64,000 nucleotides of DNA from Symbiodinium kawagutii (GCA_009767595.1 VSDK01028718.1:211849-275848), one strand, 5' to 3'; counted from the first letter of the stretch, positions 10,501 to 21,588 are shown. Program-made: numbers and translations. The notes: a model not told the origin generated them from the letters alone.

Positions 10501-13500
10501 TCTTGCATCTGCTCGTGTACCAGGCATGGATACCACATTTTACGCCTGTGCATTTTGCTGTCAAACTCGATGAACCGGACTGGAGGTTCTTCGCTGTGAT
10601 TGCGGCACAGCAACACAGCAGGCACGGAGCCATCCTTGTTTCACATGCAGGACCGCTATGTTTCAGACCCTCCTTGAATTATTTTTGCCAGGTGCTTTAT
10701 CGCAATGACATCTGGCCACCCCAGGCCACATATATGTTGCAACCAGGTGATGGCGTTCAGGTGTTGGTCGAGCCGGCCGCGTCATCCGCAGCACTTGAGC
10801 ATATCGCGGAACACAGTGGCCATCTGCACTTTTCTACATCGGCTCTCCGCACTCTTCAAGAAGTTCGGCGAGTCACTCGTTTGGGAGGTTCGGACACGCA
10901 GGTGCCTGTGCATACATGGTATCTGCACCATGGCGGTATCCACAAATGCTTTAGCTCCCGACTTCTGGTTTTGTCTGACCAGCAGGAAGACTGGGCGCAT
11001 CAAGCTTGCGCATTATGGTCAGAGTACTGCGATACATCCGTACCATTGCAAGCTGATCTGGTGGATCCCCAGCCAGTTCACGACTGGACCCCTCCTACTG
11101 CCATGCACGTGATCTTGCATCAGGCGCCGCCTGCAGGTACCTCTAGACATGCAATTCTCCTCACGGCAGCTGTCGCTTGGACTGTTGATGTCGCAGCTTA
11201 TTCAGTGCCAGAACTGGTTTCGTGCAACATCCTGGCGGAGCAGGCAGGGTTGTCACATCTAGTCACTGGACCAGACCCACCATACCAGTTGAATTGCATG
11301 TGGAGGCATGAGGCCTTATCGAATCATGCCATTTTTCAACCGGGACACGGACATCATTTGCAATTTGTCTTTGAGCCGGACGAGAGGGGACAACAGGTGC
11401 GCCCGGACCTTGGCTCGGATGAACAAACTTTGCTGCAAACTTCACCGAGGCCTACCAGACTGCCCTCAGTTGGCCATGATGATATTAGGTCGGACTCTGT
11501 AAGACAGGGTAGGCCTGAGGGAGAGGCGTATGAGGCCCGTCAGATGCATCGTCGGGTACTTTTGCTGGATGCACTGATCCCTGACTGCACGCCACATGTG
11601 CCTGCGCCAGCTAGGCGCCAGTATCCCATTGAGGGTCTGGATGCACTTAGTTCCAGAATGGTTGACTTCACCTTGGACCTACAAGTCGCCCTTCCTTCCC
11701 CGGATAGATTGAAGCAAGAAGTGGCTGGGGCATTGTGGCAGACACAGCAAGCGGCCAGTCAGGCATCAGGTTCTGTCACGCACATTGAAATTTATACAGA
11801 CGGTTCCTGCAAACTCCAGGAGGCCGGCAAGTGGCCTGCCTGGGCAGTGGTTGTTGTTTTTCATTTCGCCTCTGGTCACAGGGAATTCCAAGGTTTCACC
11901 GCCAGCTGTTTGCATGAAGAGAGCCTAGTGGTACAGTGCTCCTCACCAACACACCGGAGTGATGCTTTTGATGCTGAGTGTTCCGCCATCCTTTTCGCAC
12001 TGCTCTGGACGGTGAACTGTGATTTGTATGCACAAGGCGTCCCTGTCACAGTGGTAGCAGATGCCTGGTCAGCCCTTGAATGTGCATTGGGACGTTGGAC
12101 ATCCCACCACAGTGTTTTCCTTGCAGAGTTCGTTCGACCGCTTTGGCACGCCACATCCCAGATTGGATGCTTACGTGGCAGATGGCAGCGTGCACATGTA
12201 GGGGACGTTTTCAATGAGGTCGCAGATCACATCGCTCAGCATTTTGCCACCCATCAGGTAGCCGACCGTCTTACTGAACCCTTGCATCTGGCGGATCGTC
12301 AACCGCTTCAATGGCTGTGGATGCTTTGGAAGTCCCAACTTGCACCGTTTGGGCCATCTTTTGAAGGTGACAGTCTCCAATTGCTTGCACCACCAGCATG
12401 CGGCACCGCAGACCTTGGGTCCTGGCCACATCACGATGATAAACACCCAGCCACTGCTCGAATTGAGTTTTCATGTATCACTTTCAATGTGAGCTCATTG
12501 AAAGGATGGGCGACCAAACCTTCTGGTAGGGCATGGACTTCTAGGCAAGAGTTACTGTTCCAACAGGTGTCCGATTTGCATTGTGTATGCCTACAGGAAT
12601 CTCGCAAGAGCACAGATAGCCCTTGGCGAGATAGAGGCTGGGGTGGCTTCGTTGGACCTGCCACCAAAGGGCAGGGCGGAGTTGAGATCTGGCTCAACGT
12701 CCGCAAACCTTTTGCGTGGCTTCAGAGGCCAGGACAGGACCCGGCGCCGGTTTGTTTTTCCCAGCAGGGATGTGAGGTGGTGTTTGCTGATGCCCACATT
12801 TTGCTTGTGCATTTTCATACACATGAGTTTGAGCTTTTGCTCGTTTCGGCTCACGCTCCGCATGAGGCATCTGATGAGACCAGCAAACGCCTTTTTTGGC
12901 ACAAGCTCACTCAACTGTGTCAGAAATTTCCTGGTGTTCCACTGATTGGAGGGGTCGATGCAAACGCCAGGACTGGCAGCCACACGTCGGGTCGAATAGG
13001 CTCATTTCACCCTGAGCCCCAAAACAACAATGGTGCACTCTTTCACGAGTTTCTTCATGCCACAGACACCTGCGCTCCAACTACATTCAATTCCACGACC
13101 TGGAAGGATTGGACTCATTCAGGCACGTGGAGATCAGTTTCGGGTTGGCATCGAATAGACTACCCAATTTGGCCGTCACAGTGGTTGTCAGCTGAGATCT
13201 GTGCCCAGAACGATAGCATCAGTCTGGAGCATCGACACGAAGACCATGTTTCGTCAGCGATCACAGGCATAGTTTCAGTTCGCATCGAAGCCGCAGAAGC
13301 CTTGCAAAAGCCATGCATTGATAAGGCCGCCATGCGGACACCCGAAGGTCAAGCTACTTGTGCTGCTTTGTTGAGTTGTTTCATGGACAAAGCCGAAACC
13401 CATCTGTGGCAATCTTCCGTTGACAGCAACACAGCGCTGGTTGAAGATTGGTTCCAGCAGGCCTTGGTGCAAGCCTTCCCATTGCAGAAAAGGACAGCAA

Positions 13501-16500
13501 GGACCCATTGGTTGCATCAAGAGACGCTCCAGCTTAGGCATCATGCTCGGCGAGCCCGTCGACAAATGCATCGTATTGAAGCACATGTGGCTTGTCATGT
13601 CCTCCGCACCATCTTTTTGACATGGAAGCGAAGCTGTGACCCGCTCCAGGATGTGATGCATTGTGGTCTTTCGGGGAGGCTGCTTGTCTCCTCCTCCAGT
13701 GCTTCCGATGAATCCTCACATCCTTTGGGTGATTTCTTCTGCAGATGGTCCAGATGGGCCAGACGATATTTCACCACCCGCATTCGCAATTCCTCTCATG
13801 CGGCATGGCTGAAACAATGTCACATGGCATGGGCTAGAAATGCTATCTGGATGAAGCAGCATAAAGCAGCCTTGGCACATGCCCTCCAGCGAGATGAGGC
13901 TGCATTTGTCCAGAGAACAGTCGAGGCTTCGCATGACAGCATGTCTGCGATTCGTGCCTCCGATTTTTGGAAGAAGCTGCGCCCCGTTTTGCCCAGACAG
14001 AAACGCAAGGCAGCTTTACACAAAACCAAGTTTATGGCCACAGACCGTTCGTTCATGGATCATTTTGCGGAGGTCGAACAGGCAGTTGTCCTTCCACTTG
14101 AGACATTGGCTCAATCGGTGGCTGTAGGGAATGTGAATGCATGCCAGCAGGCTTTGCTTCAGGAGCCCTGTGTTGGCGATCTCCCAACCATTTTCGAATT
14201 GGAGAGTGCGATTCGGGATCTAAAAACCCAGAAGGTGGCAACGGGACCCCTTGCACCAGAGGTCTGCCTTGCTGACCCCGTCTCAGCGGCACGCATGATA
14301 TACCCCTTCATGCTTCAGAACGCTGCCTTCTATCAACAATCATTCATTCACAAGGGTGGGTACATTTGCCCGCTCTACAAGCAGAAGGGGCCATTGCACT
14401 TGACGGATAGTTATCGGGCGATCTTGCTGTCCCACTTGATCCCCAAGATCCTGAACCACGTGCTTCGAGCAAAAATCATGCGCGAATTGCGCCCGAAGTT
14501 TCAACTTCTGCAACTCGGGGGTTTGCCCCGCATGACCACCACATTTGCTGTGCAATTGCTTGGGGCTCTCAGGCAACGAGCTCAGCAGCAGAAGAAGAGC
14601 CATGCCATAGTCTTCTTCGACTTAAGTGCTGCATTCTATACAGTTCGCAGACACGATGTGGTAGATGACGTGTTGAAGCTCCCTGACTTTGACATGGAAA
14701 ACACACATGTGTCAGCCATCGATCAAGATTCTGCCATGGTCACCATGGGAGCCTCCGTGCACCTTCGAAGTCGTGTCCAGCAGACTATGTCACAGACGTG
14801 GTCACAGGTTCTGTGTGGGCAATTGCAGGCCAATGACGGTTCGGCTCTTAGGGCTGGTCGCGGATCGCGACCGGGAGATCCCACTGCAGACATCACCTTT
14901 GCGACAGTGATGACTGGCATCCTTGATCGTTTTATGGCAGATGTGCAGCCGCACCTTGCAGAAATTCTGCAGGACGGCACGGCCTCAGTGGTACCACCAT
15001 TGACGTGGATGGATGACGTCTCGGTGTTTCTGGAGGCGGACAACCCATGCCAACTCATTCAGGCAGTGAGATGTGTAGCTGGAGCCATGCACACCCGATG
15101 TCGGGAGAAGGGGTTACAGCTCAACATGTTGTCCGGTAAATCAGAAGCAATCCTGAGGTTCCAAGGCCGGGGATCTCATGCGGCCCATCGCATTATTCAG
15201 CAGGAACCCGTAGCAAACAAGCTTGAATTTGCCAGCGGCGGGAAGACTATGCATCTGTCCCTCTCAAATGCTTACACACACCTGGGACAACGCCAATCCT
15301 GTGCGATGTCCCTTGATGCTGAGATTGCGGCCCGCCTTGGCCGTGCACAGACCGCATTCCAGGATTGCAGACGATTGCTTCGCCACAAGTTTCTACTTCG
15401 GTCTTGCAAATTTGTGTTGGCCAGGAGTTTGATCTTCTCGACTCTCCTCTATGCGGCTGAAACATGGACGAACCTCACTCCCGCCCTGCTGGCCAAGTTG
15501 CAGTTCTTTGTCATGAGGGTTTTTCGGTGCATTTTGAATCGAAATAACCGCAAGGATTCCGTGCATGTGACAGATTTGCAGATGACAGCATCCGTTGATG
15601 AGCCGGATGCGGAGATGTTCATTCAGGTTGCTCGATTGCGTCACATCCAGAAGATTCTGGTAGATGGACCCTCCATGCTTATCGCACTCTTGCAGCAGCA
15701 GTGGCAGGAGTCACGGAGTGGTTGGCTCAGTACGGCGGCAGATGCATTGGTGTGGCTCCGACAGTGGCTGCCGGAACTCGCAGATCACCCAGATCCACAT
15801 ACGGACCTTGATCATTGGTTGAGCTTTGTGCGGAGCTTGGGACCCAAATGGAAGTCTCTCTGTCGGAGGGGTCTTAAGGTTGCTGCCCAGGTCAACAAAC
15901 TCAGAGCTAGAACGCAGGTGTGGAGAGATCTGTGGTTTCACCCCGCAGAAAGCACAGTATCGGAACCGCTGACAAAGCCAGATGCTTTGAGGGACTTTCG
16001 ATGTGACCAGTGTGGTAAAACCTTTGCCTCAGCCAAAGCTTTGGCGGTGCACAACAAAACACAACATAATGTCTATGCAGTTGCGCGACATTTTATGCCG
16101 CATCCGACGGCCTGCCAATCGTGCCTCAAGATGTTCGGAAACAGCCAGAAACTTCGTCAACATCTCCAACATGGACGTACCGGATGCCTTCAACATCTTC
16201 AGGAGGTGATGACAGCCATGTCCGTGGAAGAGGTCGACCAGGTTCAAACCGTGTCGATGCGGAAAACACGGGATGATTTCAGGCAACCTGCAGTTCAATT
16301 GTTTGGACCTCGCTTGCCAAACCGACAGGACTGGAGCACAAACAATGGGCACAAGTGGAGCACACGCTCCCCCCGGCTGGTGATCTTACCTGTGACTTGT
16401 TCGACTGGTTTCACAATGACAGTGAGGGACTTCCACCGGTTTCTCGGGACACGGCGTCTCGTGACATTGTGGAGGAATTTGCTGATTATGTGGCGTGCTT

Positions 16501-17317
16501 CCAGGACGATCCAGCATATGCTGTTGCTGTTGCAGCGGCTAATAGCTGGCTCTACCCCCAGCTACCGTCACCAGCTCGTGCTTCCGTTCCTGAGGTGAGA
16601 GGGCCTCAGGTTGAGAGAGCGACACCTTCGTTACCATCCCATTTTCAGGTCCTTTGCTTTGGTCTGGATGCCTCTACGGTCAGGTCGCTGCAAGAGTTCT
16701 CGAGGAACTTTGCGCTTCCGGCTGCCATCGAGATCGAGTTTAAGGCCATGTTTGACTATGCGCAGACAGACCCGTATGACATCACGAATGTGGACCAGCT
16801 TCATCGTTGGCAACAGCTTGCAGCTGCGGAGTCGACCCTGGGAACTATTGGTCGACCTGGTCCTGGCTGTCGCTGCTTTGATCCGGGTTCTTCAACGAAG
16901 TTGCACAAGGGCATCACATCGTCCACCTTGGCCTTGGATGAGTTTGGGGCTTGGCAGACTATGGTTACCCACGGTGCGGCTATGGGCAAGAGCTGGGTCG
17001 CGTGGATTTGCAAGCCTGTTCATCGTGACCATGATGCGGCGGAGGATTGGTTGGACGCGCATCTGACTTCGTCGATGGGAGATGTTCAGACGTTTGATGT
17101 CATTACGGGCAATTACTTCGGCGCGGATCGAACCGAGCGTCTGAAGTTTTTTGCTTGGGGGCTTCCGGCTCTGATAGAGAGCTTGCACAGATGGAAGTCG
17201 CCGAGCCGACCTCCTGATGGTTGGCCACACCAGCCCGGTTTCATTGGGGCGATCGTGGAGGCCTTCTATCAGCGGGCTTTTGTGCTCCATGCCTCTCAAG
17301 CAGGTTGCCTGTTGTAA
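6797..17317 (+). CDS. LINE ORF2 giant polyprotein (RNase H, endonuclease, RT, zinc fingers), two frame changes
   Basis: The replicative enzyme of the element. It starts at the ATG overlapping the ORF1 stop and is read in one phase to somewhere in 7392-7570. It then runs in the next phase for about 3,000 codons to somewhere in 16277-16598, and finally returns to the first phase until the TAA at 17315-17317. The 10,521 nt equal exactly 3,507 triplets, so the two shifts cancel. Order: unrecognised N-terminus (~200 residues), five W/C/W/W/PQP modules, RNase H, APE-type endonuclease, RT, paired zinc-finger-like motifs, unrecognised C-terminus. Catalytic residues of all three enzymes are present. 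Typical LINE ORF2 proteins are 1,000-1,300 residues, so this is nearly three times larger. Whether it is cleaved into separate proteins is unknown. Residue numbers in the sub-entries count from the ATG at 7404. Confidence 0.85.
7632..11390 (+). other. Five tandem copies of a W-x9-C-x14-W-x7-W-x16-PQP module in ORF2
   Basis: Five segments share a rigid spacing: an aromatic (W77, W513, W717, Y970, W1172), a Cys exactly 10 residues on, a Trp 15 residues after the Cys (17 in copy 4), another Trp exactly 8 further, and, in copies 2-5, PQP starting exactly 17 residues after that. A hydrophobic stretch ending in Gln follows. An Arg sits at Cys+4 in copies 2-5. Copies begin near 7632, 8940, 9552, 10311 and 10917, so the spacing is ~200-250 residues, except for a larger gap after copy 1 that may hide a decayed copy. 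I do not recognise the fold. It could be a structural, nucleic-acid-binding or particle-forming domain that multiplied inside the element. Confidence 0.8.
11781..12272 (+). other. RNase H domain of ORF2 (upstream of the endonuclease)
   Basis: Would degrade the RNA strand of RNA-DNA hybrids made during reverse transcription. The strand IEIYTDGSC carries the first Asp (D1466), followed by the Glu in DAECSAILFAL (E1525), the Asp in VVADAWSAL (D1553), and a final HVGDVFNEVADH block with H1598 and D1608. This is the complete D-E-D-H-D set of type I RNase H as found in LINE elements. The placement is odd: in known APE-type LINEs with RNase H it lies after the RT, whereas here it precedes the endonuclease in one uninterrupted frame. 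Confidence 0.88.
12465..13262 (+). other. APE-type endonuclease domain (EEP fold) of ORF2
   Basis: Nicks target DNA to prime reverse transcription. The metal and catalytic residues occur in family order: N1695 in TFNVSSLKG, E1732 in CLQESRK, H1817 in SAHAPH, D1852 and N1854 in GGVDANA (GDFN in many relatives), D1919 in HRIDYP, and D1947/H1948 in HEDHVSS. The full set suggests an active enzyme. The domain follows RNase H after a linker of about 80 residues. Confidence 0.88.
14185..15330 (+). other. Reverse transcriptase domain of ORF2
   Basis: Copies element RNA at the nicked target. Motifs in order: KVATGPLAPEV (motif 1/2 region); YRAILLSHLIPKILNHVLR; motif A IVFFDLSAAFYTV with D2406; motif B GSRPGDPTADITFA; motif C LTWMDDVSVFLE with D2537 and D2538; motif D GLQLNMLSGKSE. 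The first position of the catalytic box is Trp-Met-Asp-Asp rather than the usual Phe/Tyr-x-Asp-Asp, and motif A has Tyr where most LINEs have a second Asp. The three carboxylates needed for catalysis are intact. A helical 'thumb' region follows to about 15500. Confidence 0.9.
16002..16185 (+). other. C-terminal C2H2-type zinc finger pair of ORF2
   Basis: The first finger is classical: C2867, C2870, then GKTF, L2880, H2883 and H2888. The second, less regular, has C2904, C2907, H2920 and either H2923 or C2928. Cys/His motifs downstream of the RT occur in several LINE clades and are thought to bind template RNA or target DNA. Confidence 0.8.
16277..17317 (+). other. ORF2 C-terminal domain after second frame change (-1)
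   Basis: The main ORF2 phase stays open to 16598 but loses protein character near 16320. A second phase, open from 16277, reads a well-composed ~320-residue segment with FDWFHNDSEG, QVLCFGLDASTVRSLQEF and FFAWGLPALIESLHRW, ending at TAA 17315-17317. The shift is most likely around 16310-16330. There is no standard X-XXY-YYZ slippery heptamer at that point, which favours a one-base deletion or assembly error over programmed -1 frameshifting. I do not recognise the fold. Confidence 0.65.
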
Positions 17318-17408
17318 AGGTGAGGGCATGTGAGTGGGCAGCTCCGCCCTAGGAGTGGAATTCAAGCAATGCGTAGGATTTACTTCCAGTCGCAACGCAA
17401 AGGCAAAA
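17318..17408 (+). other. LINE 3' UTR and tail
   Basis: A 91-bp tail region contains a small GGGC/GCCC stem near 17335-17350. It ends in three imperfect reiterations of the type CGCAA-CGCAAA-GGCAAAA just before the target-site duplication. Short 3' reiterations instead of a long poly(A) are typical of several LINE clades whose RT recognises the 3' end. Confidence 0.65.
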
Positions 17409-17420
17409 GGTTGAAACCGC
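17409..17420. repeat. Target-site duplication, 3' copy
   Basis: GGTTGAAACCGC follows the A-rich 3' end of the LINE and continues into CAACCAC, the inverted-repeat end of the family B element that was the target. Confidence 0.9.
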
Positions 17421-17433
17421 CAACCACTTGTGG
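17421..17433 (+). repeat. Family B element, right terminus, split by the LINE
   Basis: CAACCACTTGTGG continues the family B end interrupted at 5327. Confidence 0.65.
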
Positions 17434-19233
17434 ATGCAAGCTATCATTCCCAGAAATGGCATTGTCAATCGGGTCTTCCTCAAGGAAACGATGTGATATT
17501 ATATGATATAAAACATGATATAACCTTTGCTTGATGTTGAATACCCGTTTGGCATGGACAGAAGAAACCAGTACAGTGCATGCAGCGCCAGCACGGTGGG
17601 GTCATGCCTTGGGAACTACCGCCACTGGGGTGGCCTTCGTGAAGACGCACCGGTACCATCCAATGATGAAAAGTCATTTGTTTGTTGATAGTATTCCATC
17701 ATCAATAACCAGCATCTAACATAGTTGTTAAGCATCGATTAGCCATTTGTCAAGCATTAACAACTATTGTATGACCATGTTAATTAATGGACATAGTCTG
17801 TTAACCATCAATTAATAACTATTTATAGAGCAAATAGTTATGTGCAAAACAATCAATAGCTATTTGTAAACCATATTTGCAATTAGTTCATCATCATTGG
17901 ACGATTTCTATTTCAATAACGAAGATCTTAGTACAGCCAACTTAAGCTGCTCGTTTGGCGCCTCTGTCAGTTCCAGGTTAGGGCATGGAACGTATCAACC
18001 GTGGTTTAAACCTTCCCCCCCGTGAATTTTGGACCAATTATCATGAGTGTTCAGCTCGTGTTCAGAACTCGGGGACGCGAACGGCAAAGCTTGACGCACA
18101 GCACCCCCAGGATCAGCCATCATGAACAGCAGGGCGACAGGGGCACTTGACAAAAGCAGCATTATTGAGGCAACTAACTGATACTAACCTCAACTAACTG
18201 AAGGTCACCATTTTCTTTACCGCAACTGCCCTTGTCATTGCTGGAACCCCCTTGCTGCACCAAGCTGTGCCAGGAGGCTGAAAAGCAACGCATTTTGGCC
18301 CAGGCGCGGTGCCATTTTGGTGGGCCCAGGGCTGTGTTTGGTCATGTTTTTTTCTAGGTTTCCGGGTGGGTTATGGCCACAGACTTCCAGATTGTTAGTT
18401 TTCTTAGGAATAGATCGATTTACCAGGTATCCAATAGGTTCAGAGTTTGAGCAAGGGATTTACAAGCCACCAAGGGGGTGATTTTTAGGGTGACACGTTG
18501 GGTTGGATAGTTTGATCGTTTGCCACTGAGACTCGGACATTGGAACTATAACTAGAACTATCAAGAATGACAATAAGTATGAATATCAACTAGCACAACA
18601 AAGAATCATCAACATAGGTGGCCACTATATTCACCGTCAATAGCCATTACCACCAGCATTCACCCACTGTCACCAGTGTTTAAAAACCATGAACCTTTGT
18701 GCACCACTGCTAGCATTTTTCCCCCATCAGTAGTCGTCATTGGCCACCGTTATTGCCATTATGAACCCTTGGTCATTATCAGCCATAACAATCAACGAAC
18801 ATGAAATGATGAAAAAAGCACCAGTATTTACACGTCATGTTCTTTGGTTGTTTAAAATAAAGCGTATTATATAACTGGTAATTTAGAGGGTAAACCGTGG
18901 AAATGTGTTTTTTGCCTGCCATGATGACATTGTAACGTGATGATACTTACCCAAAAACATACATCATTTATTTTCATCGACCTATCACTACGCATTAATT
19001 AGACATCATTGACCAACATAGTCAATATTTACCTCAATTGTAACCACAATTACCACCGTTATAACGATGATTGTCAGCACTATTGTCATAATTACTTGTA
19101 GCAACAACTGGAATCATGCAGAGTGGAACCCCGTCCCAGTTTTAAGTTGGTTGAGAAACCATTTGACTATAGACTTTAGGTATATTGAACTTTATGTACC
19201 TCAATAACTGCCATTACTCTAGCTAGAATCTAA
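17434..19233. other. AT-rich DNA without a recognised gene
   Basis: Includes a short frame at about 18278-18345 (EAEKQRILAQARCHFGG) that may be an exon but lacks clear splice sites. AATAGCTATT-like short repeats lie at 17690-17890. Confidence 0.55.
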
Positions 19234-19349
19234 GTGGCTGTGGGTCAAAAGCCCGTACCCTGGTTCCCCTATCATTAACCATTATTTTCCCTATAGTTTG
19301 TTGGTTATTACCCACCATTATTGGTTGCTTAATATTGACCCATAGCCAA
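19234..19349 (-). repeat. Family A MITE-like element
   Basis: TGGCTGTGGGTCAA at one end, TTGACCCATAGCCA at the other. The interior reads CGTACC, CATTAACCATTATTTTCCCT and TTGGTTATTACCC on the + strand. Length ~115 bp. Confidence 0.8.
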
Positions 19350-19838
19350 GTGAATTCACCGATGGGATCTACTCTGTAGCAAGAACTGGAATCACCAATG
19401 TTATCAGTGACAGGAAACAAACTCTTCACCATGAATGATACGGGGCATCCTGTAGAGTTTTCAATCAACCATTTTTGGGGTACAGTATTATAACCACTTT
19501 AGTGAATATTATCACCATTTTAATTAATTATATAGTCGTGATAATTACCACGATGGCTTGATATAACCATCATTCTTCATAATTGGAGTGATTGAAATTC
19601 CACCACACCATTACTACGACCATTGATATTCTTATTGTTATTGTTAGTATTATTGCCACCTTTTCGATCATACTATCAATCCACCATTGAAACCACAAAT
19701 GCCTACTCCACTACTATTTTTCCACCGGAATAGAACCATTGTAACCATCCTAACCTTGATATGAACAGAATTATCCCACAACGGTCCCACAACTATCCCT
19801 AGATTATCCCACCATCAAAACCACAGAATCACCACAGA

Positions 19839-19962
19839 CTCACCACACCGGCGATCCCCGATCCGCGCTTCACCCCAGGCGGAAGCGGATCGCCGCGCTC
19901 AACTGGAGCCCGCGGTGCCGAGCGTTCCGCCCACGCCGAAGCGGGAGCCCTGGAGTTGGTTG
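19839..19962 (+). CDS. Candidate exon, Pro/Arg/Ala-rich segment
   Basis: An island with acceptor ACCACAG (AG at 19837-19838) and donor GTGAGC at 19963. It reads SPHRRSPIRASPQAEADRRA then QLEPAVPSVPPTPKREPWSW. The minus strand is also open across it; the splice signals favour +. Confidence 0.4.
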
Positions 19963-20039
19963 GTGAGCGACCAACCGAAGCGGTGGAGTGAATACGGAGG
20001 AGTTCATTGTCGGTGAACAATGGCGATTTGACAATGAGT

Positions 20040-20630
20040 GGGATTGAAGGTTGACAATGGTTGATGACTTGTATGATGATTTTCAGAGATTCACATGTGT
20101 TCTTTCGTGATTTTCAAGAGATTTGTTTCTTGAAATCTAGATAGTAGTTTATACAATTACTGATTTCTACTATGTTTAGTAATGCTGATTGATGTGGTGA
20201 TTCAAATGGTGATTCAAAGAACATTTTAATCTTGGCGACCTTGTTGATCAATGATGATTTGCGCTGATAGTTGTGATGTGCATTGATTTCTAGTGATTAA
20301 GACAGTGATTGATTGCGGGCCAGTGATAGAGGTTCACGTTGAGATAATGGTTGATGATGGTCGAACGTGGCGATCGATTGATGGAAATCATGGCTGATGA
20401 TACGTACTGTAATCCAATTTAAGGGGTTGCCAATGTTTAATGAAGAATGCTCATTACCCTTGGTTGTGGTTGTTAACATTGTCAGTAAATACAACTTTTG
20501 TTGGTGATGGTTGATGGTTGTGGATGATGATGGGTGCCATTTGTCGAGAGTGCTGCTCCGTGCTGGTCAATCTGAGTCAATGATGTTGAATGTTTTGAAC
20601 ACGTTTAACAATGGTTACTCGTGGTTGAAC
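20040..20630. other. TGATGGTTGATG-type degenerate repeats
   Basis: AT-rich, with loose TGATGGTT repeats and no coding signal. Confidence 0.5.
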
Positions 20631-20748
20631 ATGGCTGTGGGTCAATATGAACCATCAATTACTGAGGGGATAATCACCAACAATGATATTAAAAACGATG
20701 GTTTATGATGGTACGCCAGGGGTACAAGTTTTGACCCATACCCACATG
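20631..20748 (+). repeat. Family A MITE-like element
   Basis: ATGGCTGTGGGTCAATATGA at the left and GGGGTACAAGTTTTGACCCA at the right, with AGGGGATAATCACCAACAAT inside. Confidence 0.75.
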
Positions 20749-21424
20749 GCGATTGATGGCTGAACAATGGCTGATGATTCCTGGTATAGGTATAAAGACA
20801 GTCTCAATAATAATCCACAATCATCGTCAATCAATGGTTTGTGATGGTTACTGTGGTTAATCGTAGTCTCCTCGTTAGTTGATATCGATGACTAAGTAGA
20901 ATTTACCAGAATCCACAAACCATTCACAGTTTTTCCCATATATGCTTAATGCGGGTCAATAACGGCTGATGACAGCTAGTCTTGATGCACATGATGAACA
21001 ATCATTATACTTGAGGGCAGTTGATGTTGTTTGCGACTAGCCAAACAATATGGCTAAATATGGGGATGTGTCAATATTAGCCAGCCAACAAGTGGGTATG
21101 TGAACATTCCAATAAAGACTAGTTACTAGTTTGGTCATTTATGGGGATGTTACCGGGACACCAGTGCATTGATCCACAGCCATTTATTTGAGGTATCACT
21201 TTGCAAAACTACACGGTTTGAATATCTACGTGGAGAGAGATGTTTTTTTCTGCTCAATTCAGGTTGCATTCCCTTTTTTGAACGATGAAACCTGTTTCGA
21301 CATGTGTATTGTATGTTTCAGTTGGGTTCATGACTCTGGCATCACTGGTGCCTGCGATAATATCCTCACGGGACATGTTGATAGGTTGTTGAAGCAATCG
21401 CCTTCTTGGATACGTTGTAAGAAA
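20749..21424. other. AT-rich DNA, no gene seen
   Basis: Loose GGTTGATGATGG repeats, then ordinary AT-rich sequence. Confidence 0.55.
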
Positions 21425-21588
21425 TGTTGTCGTTGTTGTTGTTGTTGTTGTTGCTGTTGTTGTTGTTGTTTTGGTGGTTGTTGGTTGTTGTTGTTGTTGT
21501 TGTTGTTTTGGTGGTTGTTGGTTGTTGTTGTTGTTGGTGTTGTTGTTGTTGTTGTTGTTGCTGTTGTTGTTGTTTTGGTGGTTGTTGG

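Larger units (their letters stand above)
5328..17408 (+). mobile_element. Full-length giant non-LTR (LINE-type) retrotransposon
   Basis: The boundaries are set by a perfect 12-bp direct repeat, GGTTGAAACCGC, immediately outside both ends (5316-5327 and 17409-17420). Removing the element and one repeat copy restores a continuous family B inverted-repeat element resembling the copies at 37.4 and 60.1 kb. The element carries a ~430 bp leader, a gag-like ORF1, a giant ORF2 with RNase H, APE-type endonuclease and reverse transcriptase, and a short 3' UTR ending in A-rich reiterations. There are no long terminal repeats. At 12.1 kb it is about twice the length of typical LINEs (5-7 kb). Two frame changes in ORF2 mean this copy is either inactive, uses recoding, or contains assembly errors. 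It is more GC-rich than its flanks, as expected of an insertion. Confidence 0.93.

Noticed and set aside
16277-16330. Programmed -1 frameshift site in ORF2
   Set aside because: No X-XXY-YYZ heptamer at the plausible switch; a simple one-base indel explains it equally well.
5328-17408. LTR retrotransposon interpretation
   Set aside because: No long terminal repeats, no integrase or aspartic protease; APE-type endonuclease and a 12-bp variable-type TSD fit a LINE.
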